DNA from: Streptomyces sp. V4I2
GTDB taxonomy: Bacteria; Actinomycetota; Actinomycetes; Streptomycetales; Streptomycetaceae
NCBI RefSeq assembly: GCF_030817655.1
Contig: NZ_JAUSZM010000003.1
Span: 5,518,001-5,582,000, forward strand
Direction of reading: 5' to 3'
Length of the DNA stretch: 64,000 bases
Shown here in pieces: positions 17,019 to 26,083 of the stretch. The notes below the pieces were generated by a model. That model had not been told where the DNA came from. It saw nothing but the letters and a program-made list of their open reading frames with translations, and ran no database searches. Position numbers and translations under genes: made by a program. Numbering within the stretch: the first letter of the stretch is position 1; every line of letters starts with the position of its first letter.

Positions 17019-18101
17019 ATGGGTTCGGTTCGCGTAGCCATCGTCGGCGTGGGCAACTGCGCCGCCTCGCTGGTGCAGGGCGTCGAGTACTACAAGGACG
17101 CCGACCCGGCGTCCAAGGTCCCGGGCCTGATGCACGTCCAGTTCGGCGACTACCACGTCGGTGACGTCGAGTTCGTCGCCGCCTTCGACGTCGACGCGAA
17201 GAAGGTCGGCCTCGACCTCTCGGACGCCATCGGTGCCAGCGAGAACAACACCATCAAGATCTGCGACGTCCCGAACAAGGGCATCACGGTCCAGCGCGGG
17301 CACACGCTCGACGGTCTCGGCAAGTACTACCGCGAGACCATCGAGGAGTCCGACGAGACCCCGGTCGACGTGGTCCAGATCCTCAAGGACAGGCAAGTTG
17401 ACGTCCTCGTCTGCTACCTGCCCGTCGGTTCCGAGGACGCGGCGAAGTTCTACGCCCAGGCCGCCATCGACGCCAAGGTCGCGTTCGTCAACGCTCTCCC
17501 GGTCTTCATCGCCGGCACCAAGGAGTGGGCGGACAAGTTCACCGAGGCGGGCGTCCCGATCGTCGGCGACGACATCAAGTCGCAGGTCGGCGCCACCATC
17601 ACCCACCGTGTGATGGCGAAGCTGTTCGAGGACCGCGGTGTCCGTCTCGAGCGCACCATGCAGCTCAACGTCGGCGGCAACATGGACTTCAAGAACATGC
17701 TGGAGCGCGACCGCCTCGAGTCCAAGAAGATCTCGAAGACGCAGGCCGTCACCTCGCAGATCCCCGACCGTGACATGGGCGCGAAGAACGTCCACATCGG
17801 TCCCTCGGACTACGTGGCCTGGCTGGACGACCGCAAGTGGGCCTACGTCCGTCTCGAGGGCCGTGCCTTCGGTGATGTCCCGCTGAACCTGGAGTACAAG
17901 CTCGAGGTCTGGGACTCCCCGAACTCCGCGGGTGTCATCATCGACGCCCTGCGTGCCGCGAAGATCGCCAAGGACCGCGGCATCGGTGGCCCGATCCTGT
18001 CGGCGTCCTCGTACTTCATGAAGTCCCCGCCGGTCCAGTACTTCGACGACGAGGCCTACGACAACGTCGAGAAGTTCATCAAGGGCGAGGTCGAGCGCTA
18101 A
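17019..18101 (+). CDS. ino1: Inositol-3-phosphate synthase
   Basis: The 360-residue enzyme converts glucose 6-phosphate to myo-inositol phosphate with NAD. It starts MGSVRVAIVGVGNCAASLVQ, the NAD-binding GxGxxxx motif. It contains the family segments VGDDIKSQVGATITHR and LNVGGNMDFKNM. The length matches the short actinobacterial/archaeal type. In actinobacteria the product feeds mycothiol and inositol lipids, which connects it to the thiol genes nearby (trxBA). GGGAG precedes the ATG at 17019. The frame is open upstream, but no better start is seen. It ends before a strong terminator. Confidence 0.95.
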   Translation: MGSVRVAIVGVGNCAASLVQGVEYYKDADPASKVPGLMHVQFGDYHVGDVEFVAAFDVDAKKVGLDLSDAIGASENNTIKICDVPNKGITVQRGHTLDGLGKYYRETIEESDETPVDVVQILKDRQVDVLVCYLPVGSEDAAKFYAQAAIDAKVAFVNALPVFIAGTKEWADKFTEAGVPIVGDDIKSQVGATITHRVMAKLFEDRGVRLERTMQLNVGGNMDFKNMLERDRLESKKISKTQAVTSQIPDRDMGAKNVHIGPSDYVAWLDDRKWAYVRLEGRAFGDVPLNLEYKLEVWDSPNSAGVIIDALRAAKIAKDRGIGGPILSASSYFMKSPPVQYFDDEAYDNVEKFIKGEVER

Positions 18102-18124
18102 GACGTCTGTCTTTTCGGCTTGTT

Positions 18125-18158
18125 GAGGGTCCCCGGGGCATTACGCCCGGGGACCCTC
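18125..18158 (+). terminator. Terminator of ino1
   Basis: A perfect 13-bp stem GAGGGTCCCCGGG/CCCGGGGACCCTC has an 8-base loop, 23 bp after the ino1 stop. Confidence 0.85.
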
Positions 18159-18180
18159 CCCGTATGTGAGGCTGTGCCCC

Positions 18181-19443
18181 ATGGCCGTCGTCCGTGACCT
18201 GCGCGTCCTGCTCCGCTTCCGGAACTTCCGACGCCTCCTCGCCGTACGTCTGCTCTCGCAGGGCGCCGACGGCGTCTACCAGGTCGCGCTCGCCTCCTAC
18301 GTCGTCTTCTCGCCGGAGAAGCAGACCTCGGCCACCGCCATCGCCTCCGCGATGGCCATCCTGTTGCTGCCTTACTCCTTGGTGGGCCCCTTCGCCGGCG
18401 TCCTGCTGGACCGCTGGCGCCGCCGCCAGGTCTTCCTCTACGGCAACCTGGTGCGCGCCCTGATGGCATCGGTGACGGCTGTCCTGATCGTCAGCCAGGT
18501 CCCCGACTGGCTCTTCTACGTCTCCGCGCTGTGCGTCACGGCCGTCAACCGTTTCATCCTGTCCGGCCTGTCCGCCGCGCTGCCCCGCGTGGTCGACGCT
18601 GACCGCCTGATGATCGCCAACTCCCTTTCCCCGACCGCCGGAACGCTCGCCGCGACCGCGGGCGGTGGTCTCGCCTTCGCCGTACGGCTGGTGGTCGCGG
18701 ACTCGGATGCTGCCGTGGTGCTGCTGGGAGCCGCCCTGTACCTGTGCGGAGCGCTCGCATCGCTGCGTATGTCACCGGAACTCCTGGGGCCCGACCGCCA
18801 GTTGGTGAAGCCCCGGATCGGGGCAGCACTCGCCGGCACTGCCCGCGACCTCGTGGCGGGCGTACGCCACCTCGCTGCGCCTTCCCGCCGGTCGGCCGCT
18901 CGAGCGCTCGGCGCGATGGCGTTGATGCGGTTCTGCTACGGCTCCCTGCTGGTCATGCTGCTGATGCTCTGCCGGTACGAGTTCGCTTCGAACGCCGACG
19001 ACGGACTCGCCCTGCTGGGGCTGGCGTTGGGGATCTCGGGCGCCGGCTTCTTCGCGGCGGCCGTCGTGACGCCCTGGACTGCCGGCCGACTCGGGGCCGG
19101 CACGTGGATCGTCGTGTGCGCTGCGGCCGCCTCGATCCTGGAGCCTTCCCTCGGCCTGCCGTTCGCCACCGCACCCATGCTCGCCGCGGCCTTCGTGCTG
19201 GGCCTGACGACCCAGGGCGCGAAGATCGCCACAGACACGATCGTCCAGTCCTCGGTCGAGGACGGCTTCCGCGGCCGGATCTTCTCCGTCTACGACGTGC
19301 TCTTCAACGTCGCCTTCGTCGCTGCCGCTGCCGTGGCGGCCCTGATGCTGCCGCCGGATGGCCGCTCGGTGCCGTTGGTGGTCACGATCGGCGTCATCTA
19401 TGGAGTGGTTGCCGTTGCTCTGGCTCGCTCTGAACGCCAGTGA
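18181..19443 (+). CDS. MFS transporter
   Basis: The 420-residue protein has about twelve hydrophobic segments and the start MAVVRDLRVLLRFRNFRRLL, typical of the MFS subgroup often annotated as enterobactin-exporter-like. The loop LDRWRRRQVFLYGN corresponds to the MFS motif A region between helices 2 and 3. The substrate is unknown. The ATG at 18181 is favoured by GAGG at suitable spacing over the in-frame GTG at 18166. It is convergent with the CCA-adding enzyme gene; two parS palindromes separate them. Confidence 0.85.
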   Translation: MAVVRDLRVLLRFRNFRRLLAVRLLSQGADGVYQVALASYVVFSPEKQTSATAIASAMAILLLPYSLVGPFAGVLLDRWRRRQVFLYGNLVRALMASVTAVLIVSQVPDWLFYVSALCVTAVNRFILSGLSAALPRVVDADRLMIANSLSPTAGTLAATAGGGLAFAVRLVVADSDAAVVLLGAALYLCGALASLRMSPELLGPDRQLVKPRIGAALAGTARDLVAGVRHLAAPSRRSAARALGAMALMRFCYGSLLVMLLMLCRYEFASNADDGLALLGLALGISGAGFFAAAVVTPWTAGRLGAGTWIVVCAAAASILEPSLGLPFATAPMLAAAFVLGLTTQGAKIATDTIVQSSVEDGFRGRIFSVYDVLFNVAFVAAAAVAALMLPPDGRSVPLVVTIGVIYGVVAVALARSERQ

Positions 19444-19450
19444 GTGTCGC

Positions 19451-19480
19451 CAGGCGATGTTTCACGTGAAACATCGCCTG
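19451..19480. other. parS inside a 30-bp perfect palindrome
   Basis: The 16-bp parS TGTTTCACGTGAAACA (19458-19473) is extended on both sides by CAGGCGA/TCGCCTG. This gives two perfectly complementary 15-nt arms with no loop. It lies directly after the MFS stop and could also form an RNA hairpin. Confidence 0.92.
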
Positions 19481-19518
19481 CCTGCAAGCGCATCCGCCGC
19501 CGGCTCTCTTCCGCATCC

Positions 19519-19548
19519 GGGGGCATGTTTCACGTGAAACATGCCCCC
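19519..19548. other. parS inside a second 30-bp perfect palindrome
   Basis: parS (19526-19541) is extended by GGGGGCA/TGCCCCC, again giving perfect 15-nt arms. It lies 12 bp past the stop codon of the CCA-adding enzyme gene on the minus strand. No other terminator is visible between these convergent genes. Confidence 0.92.
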
Positions 19549-19559
19549 GTTCCACGGCC

Positions 19560-21002
19560 TCAGTCCTGCTCGGACCACCACTCCTTGAGTGCGGCCACCG
19601 CCTCGTCGGGCCCCATCGGCCCGTTCTCCAGACGAAGCTCCAGCATGTGCTTGTACGCACGGCCGACAGCGGGACCGGGCCCGACGCCGAGGATCTCCAT
19701 GATCTGGTTGCCGTCCAGGTCGGGCCGGATCGCATCGAGCTCCTCCTTCTCCTGAAGCTGGGTGATCCGCTCTTCCAGGCCGTCGTACGCTCGCGACAGT
19801 GCGGCCGCCTTGCGCTTGTTCCGGGTCGTGCAGTCCGACCGGGTCAGCTTGTGGAGACGGTCCAGGAGCGGTCCCGCGTCCCGGACATAGCGACGGACCG
19901 CAGAGTCGGTCCACTCCCCGGTGCCGTACCCGTGGAAGCGCAGGTGGAGTTCGACCAGATGCGAGACGTCCTTCACCAGATCATTGGAGTACTTCAACGC
20001 GGTCATGCGCTTCTTGGTCATCTTCGCCCCGACCACCTCGTGGTGGTGGAACGAGACCCGGCCGTCCTTCTCGAAGCGGCGCGTGCGCGGCTTGCCGATG
20101 TCGTGCAGCAGTGCGGCGAGGCGGAGGACGAGGTCGGGACCGTTTCCCTCCAGCGCGATCGCCTGCTCCAGAACGATCAGCGTGTGTTCGTAGACGTCCT
20201 TGTGCCGGTGGTGCTCGTCGCTCTCCAGCCGCAGGGCCGGAAGCTCGGGCAGGACATGGTCGGCGATCCCCGTGTCGACCAGCAGTGTCAGACCCTCGCG
20301 CGGGTGCGCGGAGAGGATCAGCTTGTTCAGCTCGTCCCGTACCCGCTCGGCAGAGACGATCTCGATACGCTCGGACATGTCCTTCATCGCTGTCACGACC
20401 TCGGGGGCCACCTCGAAGTCGAGCTGCGCCGCGAAGCGTGCGGCCCGCATCATCCGCAGCGGGTCGTCCGAGAAGGACTCCTCGGGCGTGCCCGGGGTGC
20501 GCAGTACGCGCGCCGCCAGGTCGTCCAGGCCGCCGTGCGGATCGATGAACTCCTTCTCCGGCAGCGCGACAGCCATCGCGTTCACGGTGAAGTCGCGCCG
20601 GACCAGGTCCTCCTCGATGGAGTCGCCGTACGACACCTCGGGCTTGCGTGAGGTCCGGTCGTACGCCTCCGACCGGTAGGTGGTCACCTCGATCTGGTAG
20701 CCGTCCTTCTGCACCCCGACCGTGCCGAAGGCGATACCGACCTCCCACACGGAGTCCGCCCACGGCCGCACGATCTTCAGTACGTCCTGAGGTCGGGCGT
20801 CGGTCGTGAAGTCCAGGTCATTGCCGAGCCGGCCGAGCAACGCGTCCCGGACCGAGCCGCCGACCAGGGCGAGTGAGAACCCGGCCTTCTGGAAACGGCG
20901 GGCGAGGTCGTCGGCGACTGGGGCGACTCGCAGCAGCTCAATCACCGCGCGGTGCTGCACCTGACTCAGGGCACTGGAGTTGTCTTCGTTGGCGTTCGGC
21001 AC
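19560..21002 (-). CDS. CCA tRNA nucleotidyltransferase (class II)
   Basis: The 480-residue enzyme adds or repairs the CCA end of tRNA. The nucleotidyltransferase head has ALVGGSVRDALLGRLGNDLD with catalytic aspartates in DLDF. The RRDFTVNAMA and DPLRMMRAARFA segments recognise the sugar and base. An HD domain follows (HTLIVLEQAI, LLHDIGKPRTRR, HHHEVVGA). It matches the actinobacterial CCA-adding enzyme, formerly annotated as poly(A) polymerase PcnA. tRNA-Ala at 57078 lacks an encoded CCA and would need it. The GTG at 21002 (VPNANEDN) is chosen from family starts; it has no clear ribosome-binding site. Confidence 0.93.
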   Translation of the reverse strand: MPNANEDNSSALSQVQHRAVIELLRVAPVADDLARRFQKAGFSLALVGGSVRDALLGRLGNDLDFTTDARPQDVLKIVRPWADSVWEVGIAFGTVGVQKDGYQIEVTTYRSEAYDRTSRKPEVSYGDSIEEDLVRRDFTVNAMAVALPEKEFIDPHGGLDDLAARVLRTPGTPEESFSDDPLRMMRAARFAAQLDFEVAPEVVTAMKDMSERIEIVSAERVRDELNKLILSAHPREGLTLLVDTGIADHVLPELPALRLESDEHHRHKDVYEHTLIVLEQAIALEGNGPDLVLRLAALLHDIGKPRTRRFEKDGRVSFHHHEVVGAKMTKKRMTALKYSNDLVKDVSHLVELHLRFHGYGTGEWTDSAVRRYVRDAGPLLDRLHKLTRSDCTTRNKRKAAALSRAYDGLEERITQLQEKEELDAIRPDLDGNQIMEILGVGPGPAVGRAYKHMLELRLENGPMGPDEAVAALKEWWSEQD

Positions 21003-21259
21003 AACAAAAGAGGGTACGTGGCCCGGGCGACCGCGAGCTCCTCCATTAAACGGGCACAGACCCTCCACCCCGACCTGCACAAGGCCTGCCCATGAGACCC
21101 ACGGAGGCGATCCTCTTTATACGTGCACATTCGGGACAGCACGACCGTGTCCCCCGATCTTGTGGAGCAGTCCGCGGCACTTCCCCTCAGCGCGCATCGT
21201 TACCATGCGTGGACGCACATTCCGACGACCACTGACGACGACGAGGGACGGGCGAGCGC

Positions 21260-23653
21260 GTGGCCGAGGCGGCAGACTTCCAGGGGACGAGTCCCTCACC
21301 TGCCCGCCGCTGGCTGCGGCGCACCGGAGCGCTGCTCGCCGGGGCGCCTCTCCTGGCCGGACTGTGCCAGTTGCCCGCCGCCATGTCCGCACACGCCGCC
21401 GGTCAGTCCTCGGCACAGGCCGCCGCGGATTCGGGCACGGTGTCCGTGGCCCTCGACACGCTCAGCCCCAGCGCCCCCACGGACGGCGACACGCTGACTG
21501 TGTCCGGCACGGTGACCAACAACGGCAAGCAGACCGTCACCGACGCACACGTGGGCCTGCGGGTGGGAAGCGAGCTGACCACCCGCTCGGCCGTCGACAG
21601 CGCCGCCAGGAACAGCAGCAGCACCCAGTCCGTCACGAGCCCGGAGATCGGCGGCAAGTACGTCGAGAAGTTCTCCAAGCTGACACCGGGCGTTGCCGAG
21701 AGCTTCTCCATCTCGGTTCCGGTCGACGAGCTCGACCTCGGCAGCAGCGGGGTCTACCCGTTCGCCGTCTCGCTCTCCGGCGAGACGGCCGCGCAGCCCT
21801 GGGAGCAGGTGCTCGGCGCGCGGAGCACGTTCCTGCCGTGGCAGTCCGGCGAGGCCGACACGAAGACGAAGACGGCGTACCTCTGGCCGCTCATCTCCAC
21901 CGTCCACATGACGGCGGAGACGGGATCGAACGAACAGCAGACGCCGGTCTTCCTCAACGATGACCTCGCCAAGGAGATCGCCCCGGGAGGCCGGCTGGAC
22001 CAGTTGGTGTCACTGGGCAAGGACCTCGACGTCACCTGGGTCGTCGACCCCGACCTGCTGGCCTCGGTCGACGCGATGACGAACACCTACCGCGTGAAGT
22101 CGGGCAACACCACCAGGCCGGGCTCCCAGCAGAATCAGAGGCTCGCGGGCCAGTGGCTCGCCAAGCTGCAGGATGCCGCGGCGGACAAAGAGGTCGTCGC
22201 CCTTCCCTTCGCCGACCCGGACCTCGCCTCGCTCGCACACAACGGCACGAGCGTCACCGGCTCGCTGAGCCGTCTGAACGAGGCCACGGATGTCGTCACG
22301 AACACCGTGGAGACGATCCTCCACGTGAAACCGACCACCGACTTCGCCTGGCCGGTGGAAGGGGCCGTCGACCCGTCGATCGTCAAGGTCGCCACTTCGG
22401 CCGGTGCGGACAAGGTCATCGCGCGCAGTGACAGCCTCCAAGAAACCGGCGGCCTGCCGTACACGCCCTCGGCGGCCCGGCCCATCGGTGGCGGCACCAC
22501 GGCGGTCGTCGCGGACGCCCGGCTGTCGATGGCCTTCCAGGGCGATCTGCTGAGGGCCTCCGCCGCCACGCTCTCCGTGCAGCAGTTCCTGGCTCAGAGC
22601 CTCACCCTCAACCTTCAGACGGACAAGCAGCGCAGCATCGTCGTCGCCCCGCAGCGGATGCCGTCGGCACGCCAGGCCCAGGCCATGGCCGAAGCGGTGA
22701 CGGCCCTGCAGGGCGGAAACTGGTCCCAGTTCCAGGAACTCACGGCGGCAGCCACGGCCAAGCCGGACCCGGGCGCCACCACGAAGGTGCCGTCGACGTC
22801 CAAGTACCCCTCCTCGCTGCGCAAGCAGGAGCTGCCCAAGTCGGCCTTCGAGCAGATCGCCGGCACGCAGGAGAAGCTCGACAACTTCAAGGTGATCCTC
22901 GCCAACCAGTCCCGGGTGGTGACCCCCTTCGGACGGGCGATGAACCGTGAGATGTCCACGTCCTGGCGCGGCCGCGCCACGGAGGCGACCAGCTTCCGCA
23001 ACGACGTACACGAATACCTCACCGGACTGACCGGCCAGGTCGACCTGATCGACAAGTCGGAGACCAAGCTCTCGGGCCGCAGCGCCACCCTCCCGGTGAC
23101 CGTGCAGAACAACCTGGTGCAGGGCGTGGACCGCTTGGTGCTCCGGCTCACCTCGCTGAGCCCGAAGCGCCTCGAGATCGACGGCGATTCCTATTCCGAG
23201 CAACGGATCGAGGTCTCCGGCGGTCACAGCCAGACGGTGAAGTTCACCACGACGGCCAAGGCCAACGGAAAGGCCACGGTGATCGCCCAGCTGTACACGC
23301 AGGACGGCCAGGAGTACGGCGACCCCGTAACCTTCGACGTGAAGGTCACCGAGTTCACGGCGACCGTGATGCTGGTCATCGGCGGCGGCTTCCTCCTGCT
23401 CGTCCTTGCCGGCTTCCGGATGTACACGCAGCGCAAGCGCGCGGCCGCCCGTGAGGCCGAGGAGGACGGCCCCGAAGGCGGTGACGAAGCCGAGCGCGGA
23501 CCAGAGAACCCCGAGGGCCTCGAAGACCGCCTCAAGGAAGAGTCCGGCACCCGGGCCCGGGCAGACGACCCTGAGCACCAGAGTGACCCGACACCGGACA
23601 CCCCAGCGGAAAGCGCAGACCCGTCCGGCACGGGTGAGAGAGTGGACCGTTGA
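21260..23653 (+). CDS. Large secreted/membrane-anchored protein (DUF6049-like)
   Basis: The 797-residue protein starts with a GTG. A twin-arginine-like RRWLRRTGALLAGAPLLAGL signal segment ends near AHAAGQSSAQ. The extracellular part begins with an immunoglobulin/CARDB-like region (VSVALDTLSPSAP, LTVSGTVTNNGKQTV) and continues into a large alpha/beta region of unknown function. One C-terminal transmembrane helix (VMLVIGGGFLLLVLAGFRMY) precedes a charged cytoplasmic tail. It lies just upstream of murJ and is the Streptomyces counterpart of the mycobacterial gene before mviN. A role in envelope assembly is an inference from position. Confidence 0.8.
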   Translation: MAEAADFQGTSPSPARRWLRRTGALLAGAPLLAGLCQLPAAMSAHAAGQSSAQAAADSGTVSVALDTLSPSAPTDGDTLTVSGTVTNNGKQTVTDAHVGLRVGSELTTRSAVDSAARNSSSTQSVTSPEIGGKYVEKFSKLTPGVAESFSISVPVDELDLGSSGVYPFAVSLSGETAAQPWEQVLGARSTFLPWQSGEADTKTKTAYLWPLISTVHMTAETGSNEQQTPVFLNDDLAKEIAPGGRLDQLVSLGKDLDVTWVVDPDLLASVDAMTNTYRVKSGNTTRPGSQQNQRLAGQWLAKLQDAAADKEVVALPFADPDLASLAHNGTSVTGSLSRLNEATDVVTNTVETILHVKPTTDFAWPVEGAVDPSIVKVATSAGADKVIARSDSLQETGGLPYTPSAARPIGGGTTAVVADARLSMAFQGDLLRASAATLSVQQFLAQSLTLNLQTDKQRSIVVAPQRMPSARQAQAMAEAVTALQGGNWSQFQELTAAATAKPDPGATTKVPSTSKYPSSLRKQELPKSAFEQIAGTQEKLDNFKVILANQSRVVTPFGRAMNREMSTSWRGRATEATSFRNDVHEYLTGLTGQVDLIDKSETKLSGRSATLPVTVQNNLVQGVDRLVLRLTSLSPKRLEIDGDSYSEQRIEVSGGHSQTVKFTTTAKANGKATVIAQLYTQDGQEYGDPVTFDVKVTEFTATVMLVIGGGFLLLVLAGFRMYTQRKRAAAREAEEDGPEGGDEAERGPENPEGLEDRLKEESGTRARADDPEHQSDPTPDTPAESADPSGTGERVDR

Positions 23654-23697
23654 GGATGTCGTGGCCGGTGGGCCCGGGACGATGAGGTGGGGTAACC

Positions 23698-25965
23698 ATG
23701 AACGCGCCGTACGACGGTGACCGCGGCCAGGCCGCGGGCCCCTCGGGCCATCCCGAGGGCCCGCCGCCTGAGCACGGCCAGGTACCGCCGCAGCCCCCCG
23801 CCGACATGTACCTCCAGGATGCCTACGACCAGGACCCCTACCAGGCACAGGATCTCTACGCCCAGGACCCCGTCGCCAAGGCGCTCTACGACCGCGCGGC
23901 CCACCCTCCGCCGTCGCCGGGCACATACCAGCCGCAGCAGCCTCTGTATGCCCAGCCCCCCCAGTCGCCGTACGCCCCCGACCCGCGCGTGTGGGCGCAG
24001 ACTCCGGCCCCGGAGCCGGAGGGTCCGACCCAGTACCTGCCGTACGGCGACGATCCCCGCACCACCCAGTTCGTGGGCGTCGACGACCTGGTGTCCCAGG
24101 CCGGCGGGGAACGCCACGAGCCGGATGCCTTCGCCCACCTTTTCCGGGACCAGCAGCAGGGCGGCGGCCTCCCGCAGTACGACCCGCCGTCAGTGCCGGG
24201 TCCGGCAGCGGCCCCGGGCGAGCAGGCACCGGCGCCGCAGTACCGGGCTCCGGCGGCCCCCTCGCCCGCGGCCGACCAGACCATGAACCTCACCGCCACG
24301 CCCACCGCGGCTCCGGCGCCCACCGCCAAGAAGGGCGGGCGGGCCGGTGGCCTGCTGAAGTCGAGCGCCGTGATGGCGGCGGGCACGATGGTCTCCCGCC
24401 TCACCGGCTTCGTCCGCTCGGCGCTGATCGTCTCGGCGTTGGGCACCGCCTTCCTGGGTGACTCCTTCCAGGTGGCGTACACGCTGCCGACCATGATCTA
24501 CATCCTCACCGTCGGCGGCGGCCTGAACTCCGTCTTCGTCCCGCAGCTCGTGCGCGCCATGAAGGACGACGAGGACGGCGGTGAAGCGTACGCGAACCGC
24601 CTGCTGACGCTCGTCATGGTGGCACTCGCCGCGCTCACCGCGATCGCGATGTTCGCGGCGCCGCTTCTGGTGCACGCTCTGTCGAACCCCGTCGCGAGCG
24701 ACCCCGCGGCCAACGAGGTCGCCGTCACGTTCACCCGCTACTTCCTGCCCTCCATCTTCTTCATGGGCGTCCACGTGGTGATGGGGCAGATCCTCAACGC
24801 CCGTGGCAGGTTCGGCGCGATGATGTGGACCCCGGTCCTGAACAACATCGTCATCATCGTGACGCTCGGGACGTTCCTGTGGGTGTACGGCACGGCCGAG
24901 CACTCCGGCATGAGCGTCACGAACATCCCGCCGGAAGGTCAGCGACTGCTCGGCATCGGCATCCTGCTCGGGCTGGTGGTGCAGGCCCTCGCGATGATCC
25001 CGTACCTGCGCGAGACCGGGTTCCGGCTGCGGCTGCGCTTCGACTGGCGGGGCCACGGCCTGGGCAAGGCCGCGATGCTCGCGAAGTGGACCATCCTGTT
25101 CGTCCTCGCCAACCAGGCGGGCGCGCTCGTCGTCACCCAGCTGGCCACCGCGTCGGTCGCCGACACGAAGATCCCCGGCACCGGCTTCAGTGCCTACGCC
25201 AACGCCCAGCTCATCTGGGGCCTGCCGCAGGCCATCATCACCGTCTCCCTGATGGCCGCCCTGCTGCCGCGCATCTCGCGCTCGGCCGCGGAGGACGACG
25301 GCGGCGCCGTGCGCGACGACATCTCGCAGGGCCTGCGCACCACTGCGGTCGCGATCGTGCCGCTCGCGTTCGGCTTCGTCTCGCTCGGCATCCCGATGTG
25401 CACGCTCATCTTCGGCTCCTCCGGCACAAGCGCCGCGACGAACATGGGATACATGCTGATGGCCTTCGGCCTCGGCCTGATCCCGTACTCGGTGCAGTAC
25501 GTCGTCCTGCGCGCCTTCTACGCGTACGAGGACACCCGGACCCCCTTCTACAACACGGTCATCGTGGCAGCCGTCAACGCCGCGGCCTCCGCCGTCTGCT
25601 TCATCGTGCTGCCGGCTCGCTGGGCCGTGGTCGGCATGGCCGCCGCGTACGGCCTGGCGTACGCGATCGGAGTCGGCGTCGCCTGGCGCCGACTGCGCAA
25701 GCGGCTGGGCGGGGACCTGGACGGCGGGCGCGTCCTGCGGACGTACGCCCGTCTCTGCATCGCCTCGGTACCGGCGGCCCTGCTCAGCGGCGCCGCCTGC
25801 TACGGCATCGGCCACACTCTGGGTCAGGGCGTCCTCGGTTCCTTCGCGGCACTGATCGCCGGCGGCGCGGTACTGCTCGGAACCTTCTTCGTCGCCGCCC
25901 GCAAGATGCGCATCGAGGAGCTGAACTCACTGGTCGGCATGGTCCGGGGGCGCCTGGGGCGCTGA
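23698..25965 (+). CDS. murJ: Lipid II flippase MurJ with a long disordered N-terminal domain
   Basis: The 755-residue protein has a Pro/Gln/Tyr-rich cytoplasmic N-terminal region of about 215 residues. A MurJ/MviN membrane domain follows with about 14 hydrophobic segments. It starts LLKSSAVMAAGTMVSRLTGF, the MOP-superfamily signature with the arginine needed for lipid II. It contains FVPQLVRAMKDDE and the QYVVLRAFYAYEDTRTPF segment. MurJ flips the peptidoglycan precursor lipid II across the membrane. The gene follows the DUF6049 protein after 44 bp and precedes a separate pseudokinase gene. In mycobacteria the equivalent pseudokinase is fused to the C terminus of MviN. Confidence 0.92.
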   Translation: MNAPYDGDRGQAAGPSGHPEGPPPEHGQVPPQPPADMYLQDAYDQDPYQAQDLYAQDPVAKALYDRAAHPPPSPGTYQPQQPLYAQPPQSPYAPDPRVWAQTPAPEPEGPTQYLPYGDDPRTTQFVGVDDLVSQAGGERHEPDAFAHLFRDQQQGGGLPQYDPPSVPGPAAAPGEQAPAPQYRAPAAPSPAADQTMNLTATPTAAPAPTAKKGGRAGGLLKSSAVMAAGTMVSRLTGFVRSALIVSALGTAFLGDSFQVAYTLPTMIYILTVGGGLNSVFVPQLVRAMKDDEDGGEAYANRLLTLVMVALAALTAIAMFAAPLLVHALSNPVASDPAANEVAVTFTRYFLPSIFFMGVHVVMGQILNARGRFGAMMWTPVLNNIVIIVTLGTFLWVYGTAEHSGMSVTNIPPEGQRLLGIGILLGLVVQALAMIPYLRETGFRLRLRFDWRGHGLGKAAMLAKWTILFVLANQAGALVVTQLATASVADTKIPGTGFSAYANAQLIWGLPQAIITVSLMAALLPRISRSAAEDDGGAVRDDISQGLRTTAVAIVPLAFGFVSLGIPMCTLIFGSSGTSAATNMGYMLMAFGLGLIPYSVQYVVLRAFYAYEDTRTPFYNTVIVAAVNAAASAVCFIVLPARWAVVGMAAAYGLAYAIGVGVAWRRLRKRLGGDLDGGRVLRTYARLCIASVPAALLSGAACYGIGHTLGQGVLGSFAALIAGGAVLLGTFFVAARKMRIEELNSLVGMVRGRLGR

Positions 25966-26083
25966 GGCGGGGGTACGCGCACAACCATCGTCCGCCACTG
26001 TGTGTCGTGCATAGCGGCGGACTGTGGGCACAATTGGTTTCGGCGTCGCATGGCGCGCAATGGATGGGGAGGCAGGAACGACG

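Noticed and set aside
22319..22332. CCACGTGAAACC resembling half a parS
   Set aside because: Only one arm matches; the other arm is unrelated.
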